A stretch of 64,000 nucleotides of DNA, taken from Phoronis australis. Taxonomy: Eukaryota > Phoronida > Phoronidae. The position numbers and the translations under genes were made by a program. The stretch lies in the NCBI GenBank assembly GCA_002633005.1, contig NMRA01000387.1, positions 239,681-303,680 on the forward strand. The letters are read 5' to 3'. Under the pieces are notes generated by a model that saw only the letters and a program-made list of their open reading frames with translations, did no database searches and was not told where the DNA came from. Below are positions 1-11,940 of this stretch, piece by piece; the stretch's first letter is position 1; the number at the start of each line of letters is the position of its first letter.

Positions 1-2692
1 AATTTTGCTTAGAATGTATTGTCATTGCTTGTGCTCTGCTTAAAACAACACTGTCATTATAGGCAGCCTTTTTAAAAAGTTGAAATATGTGAATCTCGGC
101 AATTTATGTTGTGTTAAATTATTGAAGAATTGGTACAAATCCACTGGTCTTGATTAAGTGCTGTAGTGTAATCCAAATGAGTACCGTAGATAAAATTCAA
201 CTTCTCTTATATAACAATGTGTCCTAAATATATAAAGAATTTCATTATTACCAGACTGCGGAGACATCTAGGAGATTATTAAAAGTTGTTTTATGACTTG
301 TACAGTACAAAAATGCTTAGAGCCAGGTTAAAAAACATTTTTTTTGAATATGACAAAATAAAGGTGTACTCTTCTGAGACAGTAAGTGAGATTTTCACGA
401 AACTCCTTTGAACAGTGTTTGTATGTAGTGTCGGGAAGTCCTAGTTGGTGTTTCAGATTTCTTGTAAATGTGGTTGGAGTACCTTCCTGGTGTTAGTTGA
501 ATAACTTGCAGCTCTCTCTGTGGATTGTCTTGTTAATAGAAAAGCTGCAGGTAATTAAGCATATTGTTCATCTGGAGTGGTACCTGTTTAATTGAATTAC
601 CATATGTGTCAGGTTAATGTCATCCATGTTATAATTGAAGTTCTGCACAAATCTGCATTAACGGTGTTATATTTCAGGTCTTGATTTGGAAAAATGATAT
701 GTTATACCGGTAATATTAACTTCAGGTACAGGAAGATAATTATTTTATGATCTACTTTCGTATGTTTTAGAAGTTTTTTTGAAATGAGTGGAGACTCTGA
801 GTGATCCAACTTTGTTTTTTTTGTGATTGTAACTGTTAGTACTCATGGAACTATGTGATAATCATAAGTGTGATTTTTAAAAAGACTGCGACTCTTCCAA
901 GATGTGTCAAAAGTTGTGAAAGAATATGACGAAAATTGGTCGCCTGTTTGGTCAGTGTATGCCTGTAACAGACGAAGACTCTCCCTGTTGAAAATTTGCA
1001 AAATATTTGAGTCGAGAAAATCTAGTGTGACTAATTCCCCTCAATCAAAAAATTTTCATCTCAGAAAGCACTGGCATCTTTTTCTCAGATAGGCGAGAGT
1101 TCTACCCCATCCATTTATTTTGGGCCTCCCATCATGGACATTGTTGTTTGGTCTGACATTGTTGATTTAAGCTGTGTTTACATGAGGTGCACTTGACAGG
1201 GAGCAGTTGAAATGGGACAGCTGATCAGGCGCAAGTATGTGTAGAAACGCAAATGGTACGGAGCAAATTGATCCCACGGTGGCCATTTTTGTCACCGGTT
1301 TGGGAGGTGGATAAAGTTGCACTAGATCAGTTGCTCCAGTGTTAACTACATGTCTGAACACAAACTGGGGCAAGGCGGAAAGGATAATCTTTAAATTGCT
1401 TTCATGCAATAGCATTGTTTTGGACATTCGCCATTGTTAATCTGAACATGCGCAGACTGTCATCATGTAATTGACTTCAGTGCTGATCAAGCTGGTCAAG
1501 TTCGCGATGATAAAATCATGTAATGTGTCTGAAGTGGAATAACTCATGCTGTGTCAACTTGTGCCGTGTCAAGTGTTCCTCGTGTTAAAACTAGTATAGT
1601 CCATCTTCGTTGCAGCAGCCCCAAGCCGCACAGGCATTTTTCAACATCCTATCAATCAGAATGCTCGAATGTTACCTTCAATCCATCCCAATTGTTTGTT
1701 CTGTGAAACCACTGTGAAGCTGAGTCATCATCCATTGACAATCCTGCTTCTCTTAGGAAGTGTATGCTGTGTATTGGTGTTTATAATGGTACCATATTAA
1801 CATCACCTAACTGTTAAGTTCACTCACCATGAATCTCATCAGTAGTCATTTAATTAATGCAACTAAGTTGGCAAGCTATGAATTTTTTACTCATAATATC
1901 TGCGTTGCTTTAAAATAATCATTTTTTGTGAAGCTCCAGTTTGCAATATTCATGCAACTGTTAAATAGTATGGTGATAATTGATATATTAATTGTTTAAT
2001 TTGATACTAATGATGGTCAGCAGTTTTAGCTTATAACTTAATTTGTTGTTTTATATTTGATAACTTGATGCTTGAAAAACTCGCCGTGACAACAGATCTT
2101 TTATGAGTTTTGTCTGAATTCATCTAGCTTTGTAGAAGTTGTGATCAAATCTCGAAGGAAACCAGATTGAAAATAGTAAATCCTTTCAAAATTATGCAGA
2201 ATTTTTCGGTTTGGAATTTCAGCGAGTTTTGACAAGAAAAAGAACCAATGTTTTTAAAAACTACTATCGTACACCAGTGGAACAAGAATAAGTGGCGATA
2301 TAAAAGAGTATGTGACAGATATTTGGAAAACATTAATATCTATGTGTATGAGTGAAACATTTCTATTATTTGCCAGACATGGTTCTTGTTGTTTGAAATG
2401 AACCACCAATATATGTCACTTAAGAATACAATTCTGATAGCAATTTCGTGATAAGGTCAATTATTTTTAAAGGGATGAGTGTGGCTCATTGGCATAAAGA
2501 TAGGTTTTTCTAAGACAGAACTGTAGGTATGTTTTGTATTTGAAATAGTTTATTTACTTGTATCAATTTCCAATCGATTTGATGTTGAGATCTGATGAAT
2601 TTTAATAGTTTTTGTGTATTTCTGACACCTGAAGTGGAATCTATTGGAGAAACGAGAATTTAATGTCACTTTTGATTAAATTCATTCCTATG
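1..2692. other. Non-coding stretch, no gene recognised
   Basis: AT-rich sequence with no recognisable protein domain, no RNA gene and no long open frame on either strand. It probably belongs to the intron upstream of the ADCY9 exon at 36389, but this is inference from position only. A short phrase near 1258-1275 (gagcaaattgatc) recurs near 16250-16265, which hints at old dispersed repeat material. Confidence 0.5.
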
Positions 2693-4641
2693 CAGGGATA
2701 TATCTAGGTTTCAAAACCCCGCTCGCCAGCTGGGCGAGTGAGCCAGAAAATCTACTCGCCCAGCCTGAAATTCAGTCGCGCAGCCCTTTGCGTCACATCA
2801 TCGTTTTGTGCGTTGATGTCATCATCTATTAGGGCTAGTATCGTTTTTAGAAAATAAATTCCTACCAAGAAAACTTTTGACGTTGATGAATTCCCAGCAA
2901 CGCAAGATGCAGGCCTTTATCCAGGATTTCGAAAATAGGGTGTCCAAAATGGGGTTCCCAATATTCCAGGGCATCCATGATTCAGACGCATAATCCCCCA
3001 CCCCCAGCAATCCCCCCAAACACACAGATTTTTTACAAAACAGCCTTCTGTAGTGAGCATTTTTACTAAAAAAACTGTGTAGACCAAGACTTTCCAATGC
3101 TATCAACCACTGTGAGCATAGCAACATTGTATATACTTTGTATATACATTGTATATTTCTTCCTGCTTTGAAAAAAGAGCCACTACTGTGAGTCTTCATA
3201 GGCTTCCTAGTAATCATTACAATGTGTGTGTCCAAACTTGAAAGATTCCTATTGATAGTGGGCGTCCAAATGATACATTGGGCATCCATATTAGTGCTAG
3301 GGCCTCCATGTGGACCCCAAGACCTAGGCTGCATAAAGGCCTGGCAAGAGGTTGCCTTGGCGCAAAGCTACATGCGATGTAGTAATATAGGCTACAGCTA
3401 CAGCGCCAATGTGACTGACCAGATAAAATCTGACACAAAAGTAGTTTTATTACACTGCACTCTTTCGCACTCCTGACACCAAAATGGAAGCGCCCAACCA
3501 AAAGCAACAGCACAAGAAATTAACTTGTCATTAAGCGCAAGTCAAACATTCTGTCCACATCCACCTGGTCAAAAACTTGTTCTTTGAACTTTTGATTTGC
3601 CTGGTGACTTTACATGATTTGTGTTTGCTTCATTAGTTTGGCAGCCCACCGAGCACCCCTACGCATAATAGTAATATGTCCGATTATTGAGTGCGTGCTT
3701 TGAACAAGTGCAGGTTTTAGGTTTGAAATAAAAAAGAAATATACAATGTATATAAAGTGTTACATTGTTCAAACTAAGTTCAAAGTATTCAGTTCGAAAA
3801 TCTGTCAATCATTAGCAGGTGTTTGGTTGCCTAGGTGTCCATGGGGAGCAAATCTTTATAAAATCAAGTGCTACCCTTAAAAATACACCACGAAATAGCG
3901 GAATCTTGCTTGATCTGTCTTTTCTGTCAAGGAACTTACTCTACTGAACGCACGTCTACGTGTATGAATACTGTAGTTCTAAGAAATGACGAAAAGCCAC
4001 CGAGGTACATAAAAACCCAATTACGCTCGGTATCACAACGCCAATGTATTGTACACTACAGGCCATCGGAAGTCCATTATTTCAATCCCCCAACCTATCT
4101 TTTAACTGATATGCTTGAAGTCCGACATCAGTGTAGCTCTGTCAGGGTAAACTCGGTCCTGCGTGCAGTATGAAACAACGCAATTCTTTTCAAAAATTTC
4201 GATTTTAACTGCCCAGCCCGTTTTTTAGATTCCCAATTTTACTTACACACACATGGAGCACATGGACTGGTCTTCCACCTTTCCCCCCTTTTTCTTCGAT
4301 TCGGACTAGTCCACAAATTCCTTTGTGCGCGACCAACCACTGTGATCTCATGTCTAGACGCATCGGGTAAGGGGTGACATCTACTGAATCGGTAAGAGCG
4401 CACTGCGCCGATGTTTTTTACTGCTGGAGCATTGACACGCTGACCAAACTGAACCTTTGTTTTCATGATAAAAACAGCACAAGGAGGAGAAAATTTATTC
4501 ATGTTCATCTGGGAAACGATAGAGTGCTTTTGCGCTCTGAAAATTCGCTCGCCACCTGGGCAAAGGGAAAGACAATTTCTACTCGCCCAGCACCATTTTT
4601 ACTCGCATTAGCGACTGTGCGAGTGGCTAAGTATATCCCTG
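2693..4641. mobile_element. Candidate non-autonomous hAT5-like DNA transposon
   Basis: The two ends are inverted copies of each other: CAGGGATATATCTAG at 2693 and, on the minus strand, CAGGGATATACTTAG ending at 4641 (one indel). They are flanked by the same five bases, CTATG, at 2688-2692 and 4642-4646, which is a plausible target-site duplication. The first bases fit the loose hAT terminus rule (C-A-R-N-G), and a 5-bp duplication is known for the hAT5 subgroup. Near each end there is a similar GC-rich block (cgctcgcc...tactcgcccagc at ~2724 and ~4544), but these two blocks are direct, not inverted. No intact transposase is visible, so it would need a transposase in trans. The right half also appears again downstream because of an assembly duplication. 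Confidence 0.5.
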
Positions 4642-5732
4642 CTATGTAAATGTGGTACGTATTTTTATGCGCCTACATATTTACATGTGGGTGCTTTAAT
4701 TGCCTTCATCTCTGTCTGGGCGTCCGGGTGTCTTCGGCTGTATTTACAAAATCCCGTGCAGGGTCTTATTGAAATTTGCCGGGTTTGTTCATGTGCGGCT
4801 GACAACAGACGACAGCAAGTTTCGAACTGATCCGCTTGCCTTTGCACCTTAGGTGTTCCTTGACGGTTTTTCATGAAATTCGGCATTAGGTTTTAATACG
4901 GAGGCGAAGATGCCATTCCATTTTTGTGCAGATTCAACGCTGCCTTTGTGGCCTTTTTTGTCATTTTTGCTTCCGTTTTCTGACGTTTGCTGCTGTCTGT
5001 TCTCTGGCGTCCACCTCCCTTTCTGCCACACCGCTTGACGGGTCATTACGATAATTTAAAGGTGTTTTCCTGAAGGTCACGACTAAAGTTGACTTTCTGA
5101 CGGGTCCGACTACTGAGTTAACCCGTAGTGGTGATTTTGTTTTTTTTTGCTTCAGGCCGAATCTCCATAACCTTTTGAAAGAGCTTTGTGAAATTTAAAA
5201 GATGCCTTCCTAAGGAGCCAATGGCAAATGGTAACAAATGTCGAACTAATCCAAATACCACTGTGTCCCCAAGTGGCAAAATGTTTTTTACGTTTACCTC
5301 TGTATCTTTGGAGTTCTTGAATGTATTTTCATGAAATTTGGCAAATCGGTTTCTATTAAGGAGATGACAACACCTTTACATTTTCAGACAGGTTTGATGT
5401 TTTTTGTGCTACCTGGTGGCCATTAAAAAACTCGTAAGTATTTAACGTCTGCCTCTCTATCTGCCAAACCATTCAAAGGAAGATACCAATAAAAATTGAT
5501 GATTGTGTTCCTAATGCAAAGACCCTGGCTGACATGATTTTTGGAGGTTTTTGACTATTCTGGCACCCCTTCCAGGCACTTATGCTTTTTTTGGCATCTA
5601 CGGCTGTATCTCCCTAACCTTTTGGAGGATCTGCGAAATTTGGCAGATGGGCTTTTATCGAGATGGCAACAGATGGCGATGAGTTTCAGACCTATCTAAC
5701 TATAGCTGTGCCCCCTTGTGGCAATTGTTTTT
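3825..5732 (+). repeat. 1.9-kb direct duplication, copy A (probable allelic/contig overlap)
   Basis: This block is repeated almost base for base at 5796-7703, with scattered single-base changes and a few 1-2 base indels. A single N at 5795 separates the copies. The second copy starts immediately after the N. The pattern fits two contigs that overlap but were not merged, rather than a real tandem duplication. Confidence 0.9.
4655..5732. repeat. Dispersed repeat R1 built of degenerate ~145-bp units (copy A)
   Basis: The block begins with a hairpin-like head (tgcgcctacatat...acatgtgggtgc) and then runs through related units. Four clear units lie at about 5150-5295, 5296-5442, 5443-5597 and 5598-5732, each 135-155 bp. 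A typical unit holds a 'ctgtatctcc' phrase, then a tgaaatttggca phrase, then a 'tcagac' phrase, then 'ccccnngtggcaa' and a T-run; unit three is the most degenerate. Two looser units precede them (from ~4730 and ~4830). Related copies lie at 6625-7735 and 63205-64000, with a fragment at 18986-19120. I see no transposase, reverse transcriptase or long reading frame, so the class is unknown. Confidence 0.7.
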
Positions 5733-5758
5733 ACTTGGCGAAATAAATTTCGCCAAGT
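5733..5758. repeat. Perfect 12-bp inverted repeat with 2-base centre
   Basis: The arms ACTTGGCGAAAT and ATTTCGCCAAGT are separated by AA. The same arm, ATTTCGCCAAG, ends each of two tandem units near 18.8-18.97 kb. It may therefore be the terminus of a small mobile element. It is present only in copy A of the 1.9-kb duplication, just before the N at 5795. Confidence 0.7.
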
Positions 5759-5794
5759 ATGTTGCTCTTCCACTAAGTTTGTTTTTTTTTTTTT

Positions 5795-5795
5795 N
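5795..5795. other. Single-N assembly gap
   Basis: One N follows a run of T. Both sides carry the same 1.9-kb sequence, so this is a contig join. Confidence 0.9.
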
Positions 5796-7703
5796 GGTTG
5801 CCTAGGTGTCCATGGGGAGCAAATCTTTATAAAATCAAGTGCTACCCTTAAAAATACACCACGAAATAGCGGAATCTTGCTTGATCTGTCTTTTCTGTCA
5901 AGGAACTTACTCTACTGAATGCACGTCTACGTGTATGAATTCTGTAGTTCTAAGAAATGACGAAAAGCCACCGAGGTACATAAAAACCCAATTATGCTCG
6001 GTATCACGACGCCAATGTATTGTACACTACAGGCCATCGGAAGTCCATTACTTCAATCCCCCAACCTATCTTTTAACTGATATGCTTGAAGTCCGACGTC
6101 AGTGTAGCTCTGTCAGGGTAAACTCGGTCCTCCGTGCAGTAAGAAACAACTCAATACTTTTCAAAAATTTCGATTTTAACTGCCCAGCCCGTTTTTTAGA
6201 TTCCCAATTTTACTTACACACACATGGAGCACATGGACCGGTCTTCCACCTTTCCCCCCTTTTTCTTCGATTCGGACTAGTCCACAAATTCCTTTGTGCG
6301 CGACCAACCACTGTGATCTCATGTCTAGACGAATCGGGTAAGGGGTGACATCTACTGAAGCGGTAAGAGCGCACTGCGCCGATGTTTTTTACTGCTGGAG
6401 CATTGACACGCTGACCAAACTGAACCTTTTTTTCATGATAAAAACAGCCCAAGGAGGAGAAAATTTATTCATGTTCATCTGGGAAACGATAGAGTCTTTT
6501 GCGCTCTGAAAATTCGCTCGCCACCTGGGCAAAGGGAAAGACAATTTCTACTCGCCCAGCACCATTTTTACTCGCATTAGCGACTGTGCGAGTGGCTAAG
6601 TATATCCCTGCTATGTAAATGTGGTACGTATTTTTATGCACCTACATATTTACATGTGGGTGCTTTAATTGCCTTCATCTCTGTCTGGGCGTCCGGGTGT
6701 CTACGGCTGTATTTACAAAATCCCGTGCAGGGTCTTATTGAAATTTGCTGGGTTTGTTCATGTGCGGCTGACGACAGACGACAGCAAGTTTCGAACTGAT
6801 CCGCTTGCCTTTGCACCTTAGGTGTTCCTTGACGGTGTTTCATGAAATTCGGCATTAGGTTTTAATACGGAGGCGAAGATGCCATTCCATTTTTGTGCAG
6901 ATTCAACGCTGCCTTTGTGGCCTTTTTTGTCATTTTTGCTTCCGTTTTCTGGCGTTCGCTGCTGTCTGTTCTCTGGCGTCCACCTCCCTATCTGCCACAC
7001 CGCTTGACGGGTCATTACGATAATTTAAAGGTGTGTTCTTGAAGGTCACGACTAAAGTTGACTTTCGGACGGGTCCGACTACTGCGTTATCCCGTAGTGG
7101 TGATTTTGTTTTTTTTTTGCTTCAGGCCGAATCTCCAAAACCTTTTGAAACAGCTTTGTGAAATTTAAAAGATGCGTTCCTATGGAGCCAATGGCAAATG
7201 GTAACAAATGTCGAACTAATCCAAATACCACTGTGTCCCCTAGTGGCAAAATGTTTTTTACGTTTACCTCTGTATCTTTGGAGTTCTTGAATGTATTTTT
7301 ATGAAATTTGGCAAATCGGTTTCTATTAAGGAGATGACAACACCTTTACATTTTCAGACAGGTTTGTTGTTTTTTGTGCTACCTGGTGGCCATTAAAAAA
7401 CTTGTAAGTATTTAACGTCTGCCTCTCCATCTGCCAAACCCTTCAAAGGAAGATACCAATAAAAATTAATGATTGTGTTCCTAATGCAAAGACCCTGGCT
7501 GACATGATTTTTGGAGGTTTTTGACTATTCTGGCACCCCTTCCAGGCACTTATGCTTTTTTGGCATTTGCGGCTGTATCTCCTTAACCTTTTGGAGGATC
7601 TGCGAAATTTGGCAGATGGGCTTTTATCGAGATGACAACAGATGGCGATGAGTTTCAGACCTATCTAACTATAGCTGTGCCCCCTTGTGGCAATTGTTTT
7701 TTT
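5796..7703 (+). repeat. 1.9-kb direct duplication, copy B
   Basis: This is the second copy of the block at 3825-5732. The match begins right after the N at 5795 and runs to about 7703. After that the two differ: copy A continues with a palindrome and poly-T, while copy B continues with another unit of the ~145-bp repeat. The true genome may hold only one copy. Confidence 0.9.
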
Positions 7704-7735
7704 TACATTTTCCTTGGCCTATTTTCATGAAATTT
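6625..7735. repeat. Dispersed repeat R1 (copy B)
   Basis: This is the same succession of ~145-bp units as at 4655-5732, inside the second copy of the assembly duplication. It extends one partial unit further (ttttcatgaaatttggcaag near 7725), which shows that the array is longer than copy A suggests. Confidence 0.7.
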
Positions 7736-7902
7736 GGCAAGTAATTGCTTAAGACACAACATTCTCAATTTGGATGTGTTTGATGCATTGTGTGCTAATG
7801 GTCATTTTTATTATACAAAAACACCCATAGAAGCACACGTTTGCTTTGCTATCATGGGCGCATTTCAACGCTTCCATTGCTCTTGTTATTGTATGTTTGA
7901 TG

Positions 7903-8946
7903 ACATGCAATTCCAGCCAAAAGCTGGAACACCTAAAAAGCACTGTGACAAGCATCACCAAAGTTTGTGTTTAGTAGTCGTTTTATGTAGTCACATTTAT
8001 TTTTAATACATGGTTTGTAATATTCTGCAATCTTTCATTGCTGCTAGCTATGGCTTGACAGTTTTTGTGGCGTAATATAAAAACAACAGCAAATGTTGTG
8101 TAATATCCTTTTTTTCATCAATGAGTGGTTGCTTAAATTGTAGTCTTGTGTGGATTCACTTTATTATACAGTCGTATTAAAGGTGCATTTAGCCCCTGTT
8201 TAGTTATCAATTTGGAATTCTTAATCGAAGCACTTTTCTGGTTTAAAATCATTTTCACGCTCATCCAGCAAATCAAGTCATAGACAGTGTGTACGTGTGC
8301 CATTTTTGAATTCGCAACTTAAAGGTTGGCCAACCACAGTAAACCCCCGAAGTGTTTTCTTTAGTTGCTGGTGGTTTTGTTGTTTTTGTTTGTAGTCTAA
8401 GTAGAGTCCTATCCTAGGAAAGAAAATAAGTAGACTTGATTTTATGACAGTGAAAAGGCCTAATTTGACGTTCCATTTTTTTCCAGCTAAACAGAATATT
8501 ATGCAGCTGGTTAACAGTAACATGCTAGAAACCTGCAATATAATCTCTCCAATAGATAGTTCTGACATTAGTCATACAAACAATTCCAGCCAGTAAAGGC
8601 ACGGGAACATGCAAACACAATGATAGTCCGCCATCTTTGTCCCACAAACGTTGGTTGCGACGAAAGCATTGTAAATACGGTTTTATGTGCTTGGGGCATT
8701 TGCAACGAATCGGCTAAATATGTTTCTGTATAAACAATTATGTGGTGAATGGTATTGTCTAACTATGAAAATGAGATATTGATAGGTCCTTTACCAAACA
8801 TCTTCTGCTTGTTACTTTTGACATATCTACACAAAATATTCCTGGAGGCTAGTTTTATTTCAAAAAACTTGTCCAAATCATGCCAATGTCACATTGAAGA
8901 CTACTCAAAATATGACTGTAAAGTCTCACCTAGGCAGTGAGGTTTT
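7903..8946 (+). repeat. 1.04-kb direct duplication, copy A (probable contig overlap)
   Basis: The block is virtually identical to 8948-9990 and is separated from it by one N. Only a handful of substitutions and one single-base indel (in the C-run near 8345) are visible. The match reaches the N exactly on both sides, as expected for two overlapping contig ends. I see no recognisable gene in it. A minus-strand open frame at 8278-8568 (96 codons) matches no family I know. Confidence 0.93.
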
Positions 8947-8947
8947 N
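8947..8947. other. Single-N assembly gap
   Basis: One N lies between two near-identical 1.04-kb blocks. Confidence 0.9.
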
Positions 8948-9990
8948 ACATGCAATTCCAGCCAAAAGCTGGAACACCTAAAAAGCACTGTGACAAGCAT
9001 CACCAAAGTTTGTGTTTAGTAGTCGTTTTATGTAGTCACGTTTATTTTTAATACATGGTTTGTAATATTCTGCAATCTTTCATTGCTGCTAGCTATGGCT
9101 TGACAGTTTTTGTGGCGTAATATAAAAACAACAGCAAATGTTGTGTAATATCCTTTTTCTCATCAATGAGTGGTTGCTTAAATTGTAGTCTTGTGTGGAT
9201 TCACTTTATTATACAGTCGTATTAAAGGTGCATTTAGCCCCTGTTTAGTTATCAATTTGGAATTCTTAATCGAAGCACTTTTCTGGTTTGAAATCATTTT
9301 CACGCCCATCCAGCAAATCAAGTCATAGACAGTGTGTACGTGTGCCGTTTTTGAATTCGCAACTTAAAGGTTGGCCAACCACAGTAAACCTCGAAGTGTT
9401 TTCTTTAGTTGCTGGTGGTTTTGTTGTTTTTGTTTGTAGTCTGAGTAGAGTCCCATCCTAGGAAAGAAAATAAGTAGACTTGATTTTATAACAGTGAAAA
9501 GGCCTAATTTGACGTTCCATTTTTTTCCAGCTAAACAGAATATTATGCAGCTGGTTAACAGTAACATGCTAGAAACCTGCAATATAATCTCTCCAATAGA
9601 TAGTTCTGACATTAGTCATACAAACAATTCCAGCCAGTAAAGGCACGGGAACATGCAAACACAATGATAGTCCGCCATCTTTGTCCCACAAACGTTGGTT
9701 GCGACGAAAGCATTGTAAATACGGTTTTATGTGCTTGGGGCATTTGCAACGAATCGGCTAAATATGTTTCTGTATAAACAATTATGTGGTGAATGGTATT
9801 GTCTAACTATGAAAATGAGATATTGATAGGTCCTTTACCAAACATCTTCTGCTTGTTACTTTTGACATATCTACACAAAATATTCCTGGAGGCTAGTTTT
9901 ATTTCAAAAAACTTGTCCAAATCATGCCAATGTCACATTGAAGACTACTCAAAATATGACTGTAAAGTCTCACCTAGGCAGTGAGGTTTT
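8948..9990 (+). repeat. 1.04-kb direct duplication, copy B
   Basis: This is the second copy of 7903-8946. It begins at the base after the N and ends at 'gtgaggtttt', exactly where copy A meets the N. Confidence 0.93.
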
Positions 9991-11940
9991 ATTTTTCTCA
10001 TTTCTTCCAACGCCTTTCTAGTCCTGTGCTGTACCTAGCACCAGACAATATTTGAAATAGATTGGTCATTCCTAACAATGTTAGAAGCTCCTGAAAATGA
10101 AAATAAAGCAATTTTGGCAGTTGCCTTTTGAATTTGACGAGATGTTACTGCATTTAGTTCGAAAGGGCTGGACTCGGGTTGTCCCGTATTGAGTTATTCC
10201 CACAGCAATACTGATGCACAAATATTTGTTTTTTTTGAAATGAAAAAATCCCATATCACATAACTAACAACAAATTTTAGATGATATGTGGTCGATCATG
10301 TTAGCGGAAAACAAAACTTGATTTCAGTTTAGGTCTTGTCTGTAATGATCTTTACGGGCCATGGCCGTGAGGAAATGATCCCATTCTCTCCACGACCAAA
10401 AAGAGCGTTCCTTACGAGCTGTTTCTTAGGCTTATGCGTAAATTCTTGAAATCTGCGGTTGCTCTACCCTTTGCGCCATCCAAGATACGCCTGTTCAACA
10501 GTGTAACATGACCATAAGATTTTGAACTCTTAGGATGTCTTATACACAACTAGCTCATGAAGATGGCCTCATCCACTTGAGATGCCATTAGTCCCTGTTT
10601 ACCATAGTTCCTAGTGATGGGTGTTGTATTCACTCTTTGTCAGATCAACTTGGGAGAATCCTCTCACCCTATTTTAAAGAGGCTTACGTGCTCATCAATT
10701 ATTCTGGCCTCATTTCATTTAATCTATACATCTTGAGCAGCAATTTAAGAGCTGTGGGAGCATTTTCTTTCAAGCACGTATGCACTCGTGTTTCCCAAGC
10801 TTAGCGTGTGGTGGTCCACATCTGTACCTATCGCTGACTTGTGATGGCTATCAGTTTTTGTAAACCGGTGCAATGCCAAAAGTGATATAATACTGTTACG
10901 GTTTGGTATTGATATACATGTACCAGTGGCTATAAGAAACAATAAATCTACTATGTACCAGTGGCTATTTTCCAACACGGCCTCAACATGATGAAATATG
11001 CCTTGTCACTAGATGGCGATTTGGTAGTTTGTAGGCAGCAATCTGCAGTCTTGTATGATTTAATACAGTGGGGTTGTTTTCCAGCATTTTTTCTAAACTT
11101 GCCACATAATTTTGTCAAGCTGCCTCTTGTGTTGCGGGATATTCAAGTTTTATTCGCACAGTAGTGTCCGACATCTCAAAATGTCTCTGAATAAAAGAAA
11201 TTACCATTCTGTGCTGTGAAAAGGCTCAACAGTTGCATTTAGAGTTTCTTATTAAAAATACATTCGAGTAACGTAGATAGTAAAATACATCAATCACGAG
11301 CACTGAAACGATAAAGCCTTACTAAATAGGATACAATATGGCCGAGTCATAAAATTTTAATTGCTCATTTTCCATAAAAGATTTATTGTACCGTATAAAT
11401 GTTTTGTGCCATTGTTGCCACCAGACAATGTTTTGCAAAACTGTAGCTACTAACAAGAATGTCAGAAGCTGTTGATAAGTGGAAAAGCCTTCAACTTTGC
11501 GGACTATTTTTGTCCGTAATTGGTGAAATTTTAGCTTTGAAGCTGTGCAAAAATATAAAAATTGCAATATTTGTCCGAAATTAGTGAGATTTTACTGTTT
11601 TCAAAATGTGGCAGTGACTGCTTGTCATACAGCGTTACAGCAGTTGAGCTCAACTGTGCGGAATTGGATAACGTAAACCATGAAATTGTGATAATACTTT
11701 TGGATTTCAAGGTACCAATAAATATTCATTTGAATATTTTTGCAGTATTTTGCACTACTTAGTATTTGGTACTGTTCTGGAACTGGGAATCGATAAACAG
11801 TTTTATTTGTTTCTGTCATCCAGTCACTGGTTCAATCATTTTTTTATAGTTTCCAATGTCTGGCATTTTAAGTGTCATCCTGCCCTAGCAAGGTAGAGTG
11901 TCAATGATGGCTAATTATGAGGTGATTGTGACTAACTTGT
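9991..11940. other. Non-coding stretch, no gene recognised
   Basis: No domain or RNA gene is seen. A perfect 16-bp direct repeat (atgtaccagtggctat) occurs at 10918-10933 and 10953-10968. Near 11570 a phrase resembling the terminus of the MITE at 16654 (ttagtgagattttac) appears, probably a decayed relative. Confidence 0.5.

Noticed and set aside
2822-3334. 170-codon minus-strand open frame
   Set aside because: No family resemblance, and it lies inside a candidate transposon with repeated 'gggcatcca' phrases. Probably chance.
8278-9612. Two similar minus-strand frames (96 and 82 codons) as a duplicated gene pair
   Set aside because: They are the same sequence in the two copies of an assembly duplication and match nothing known.
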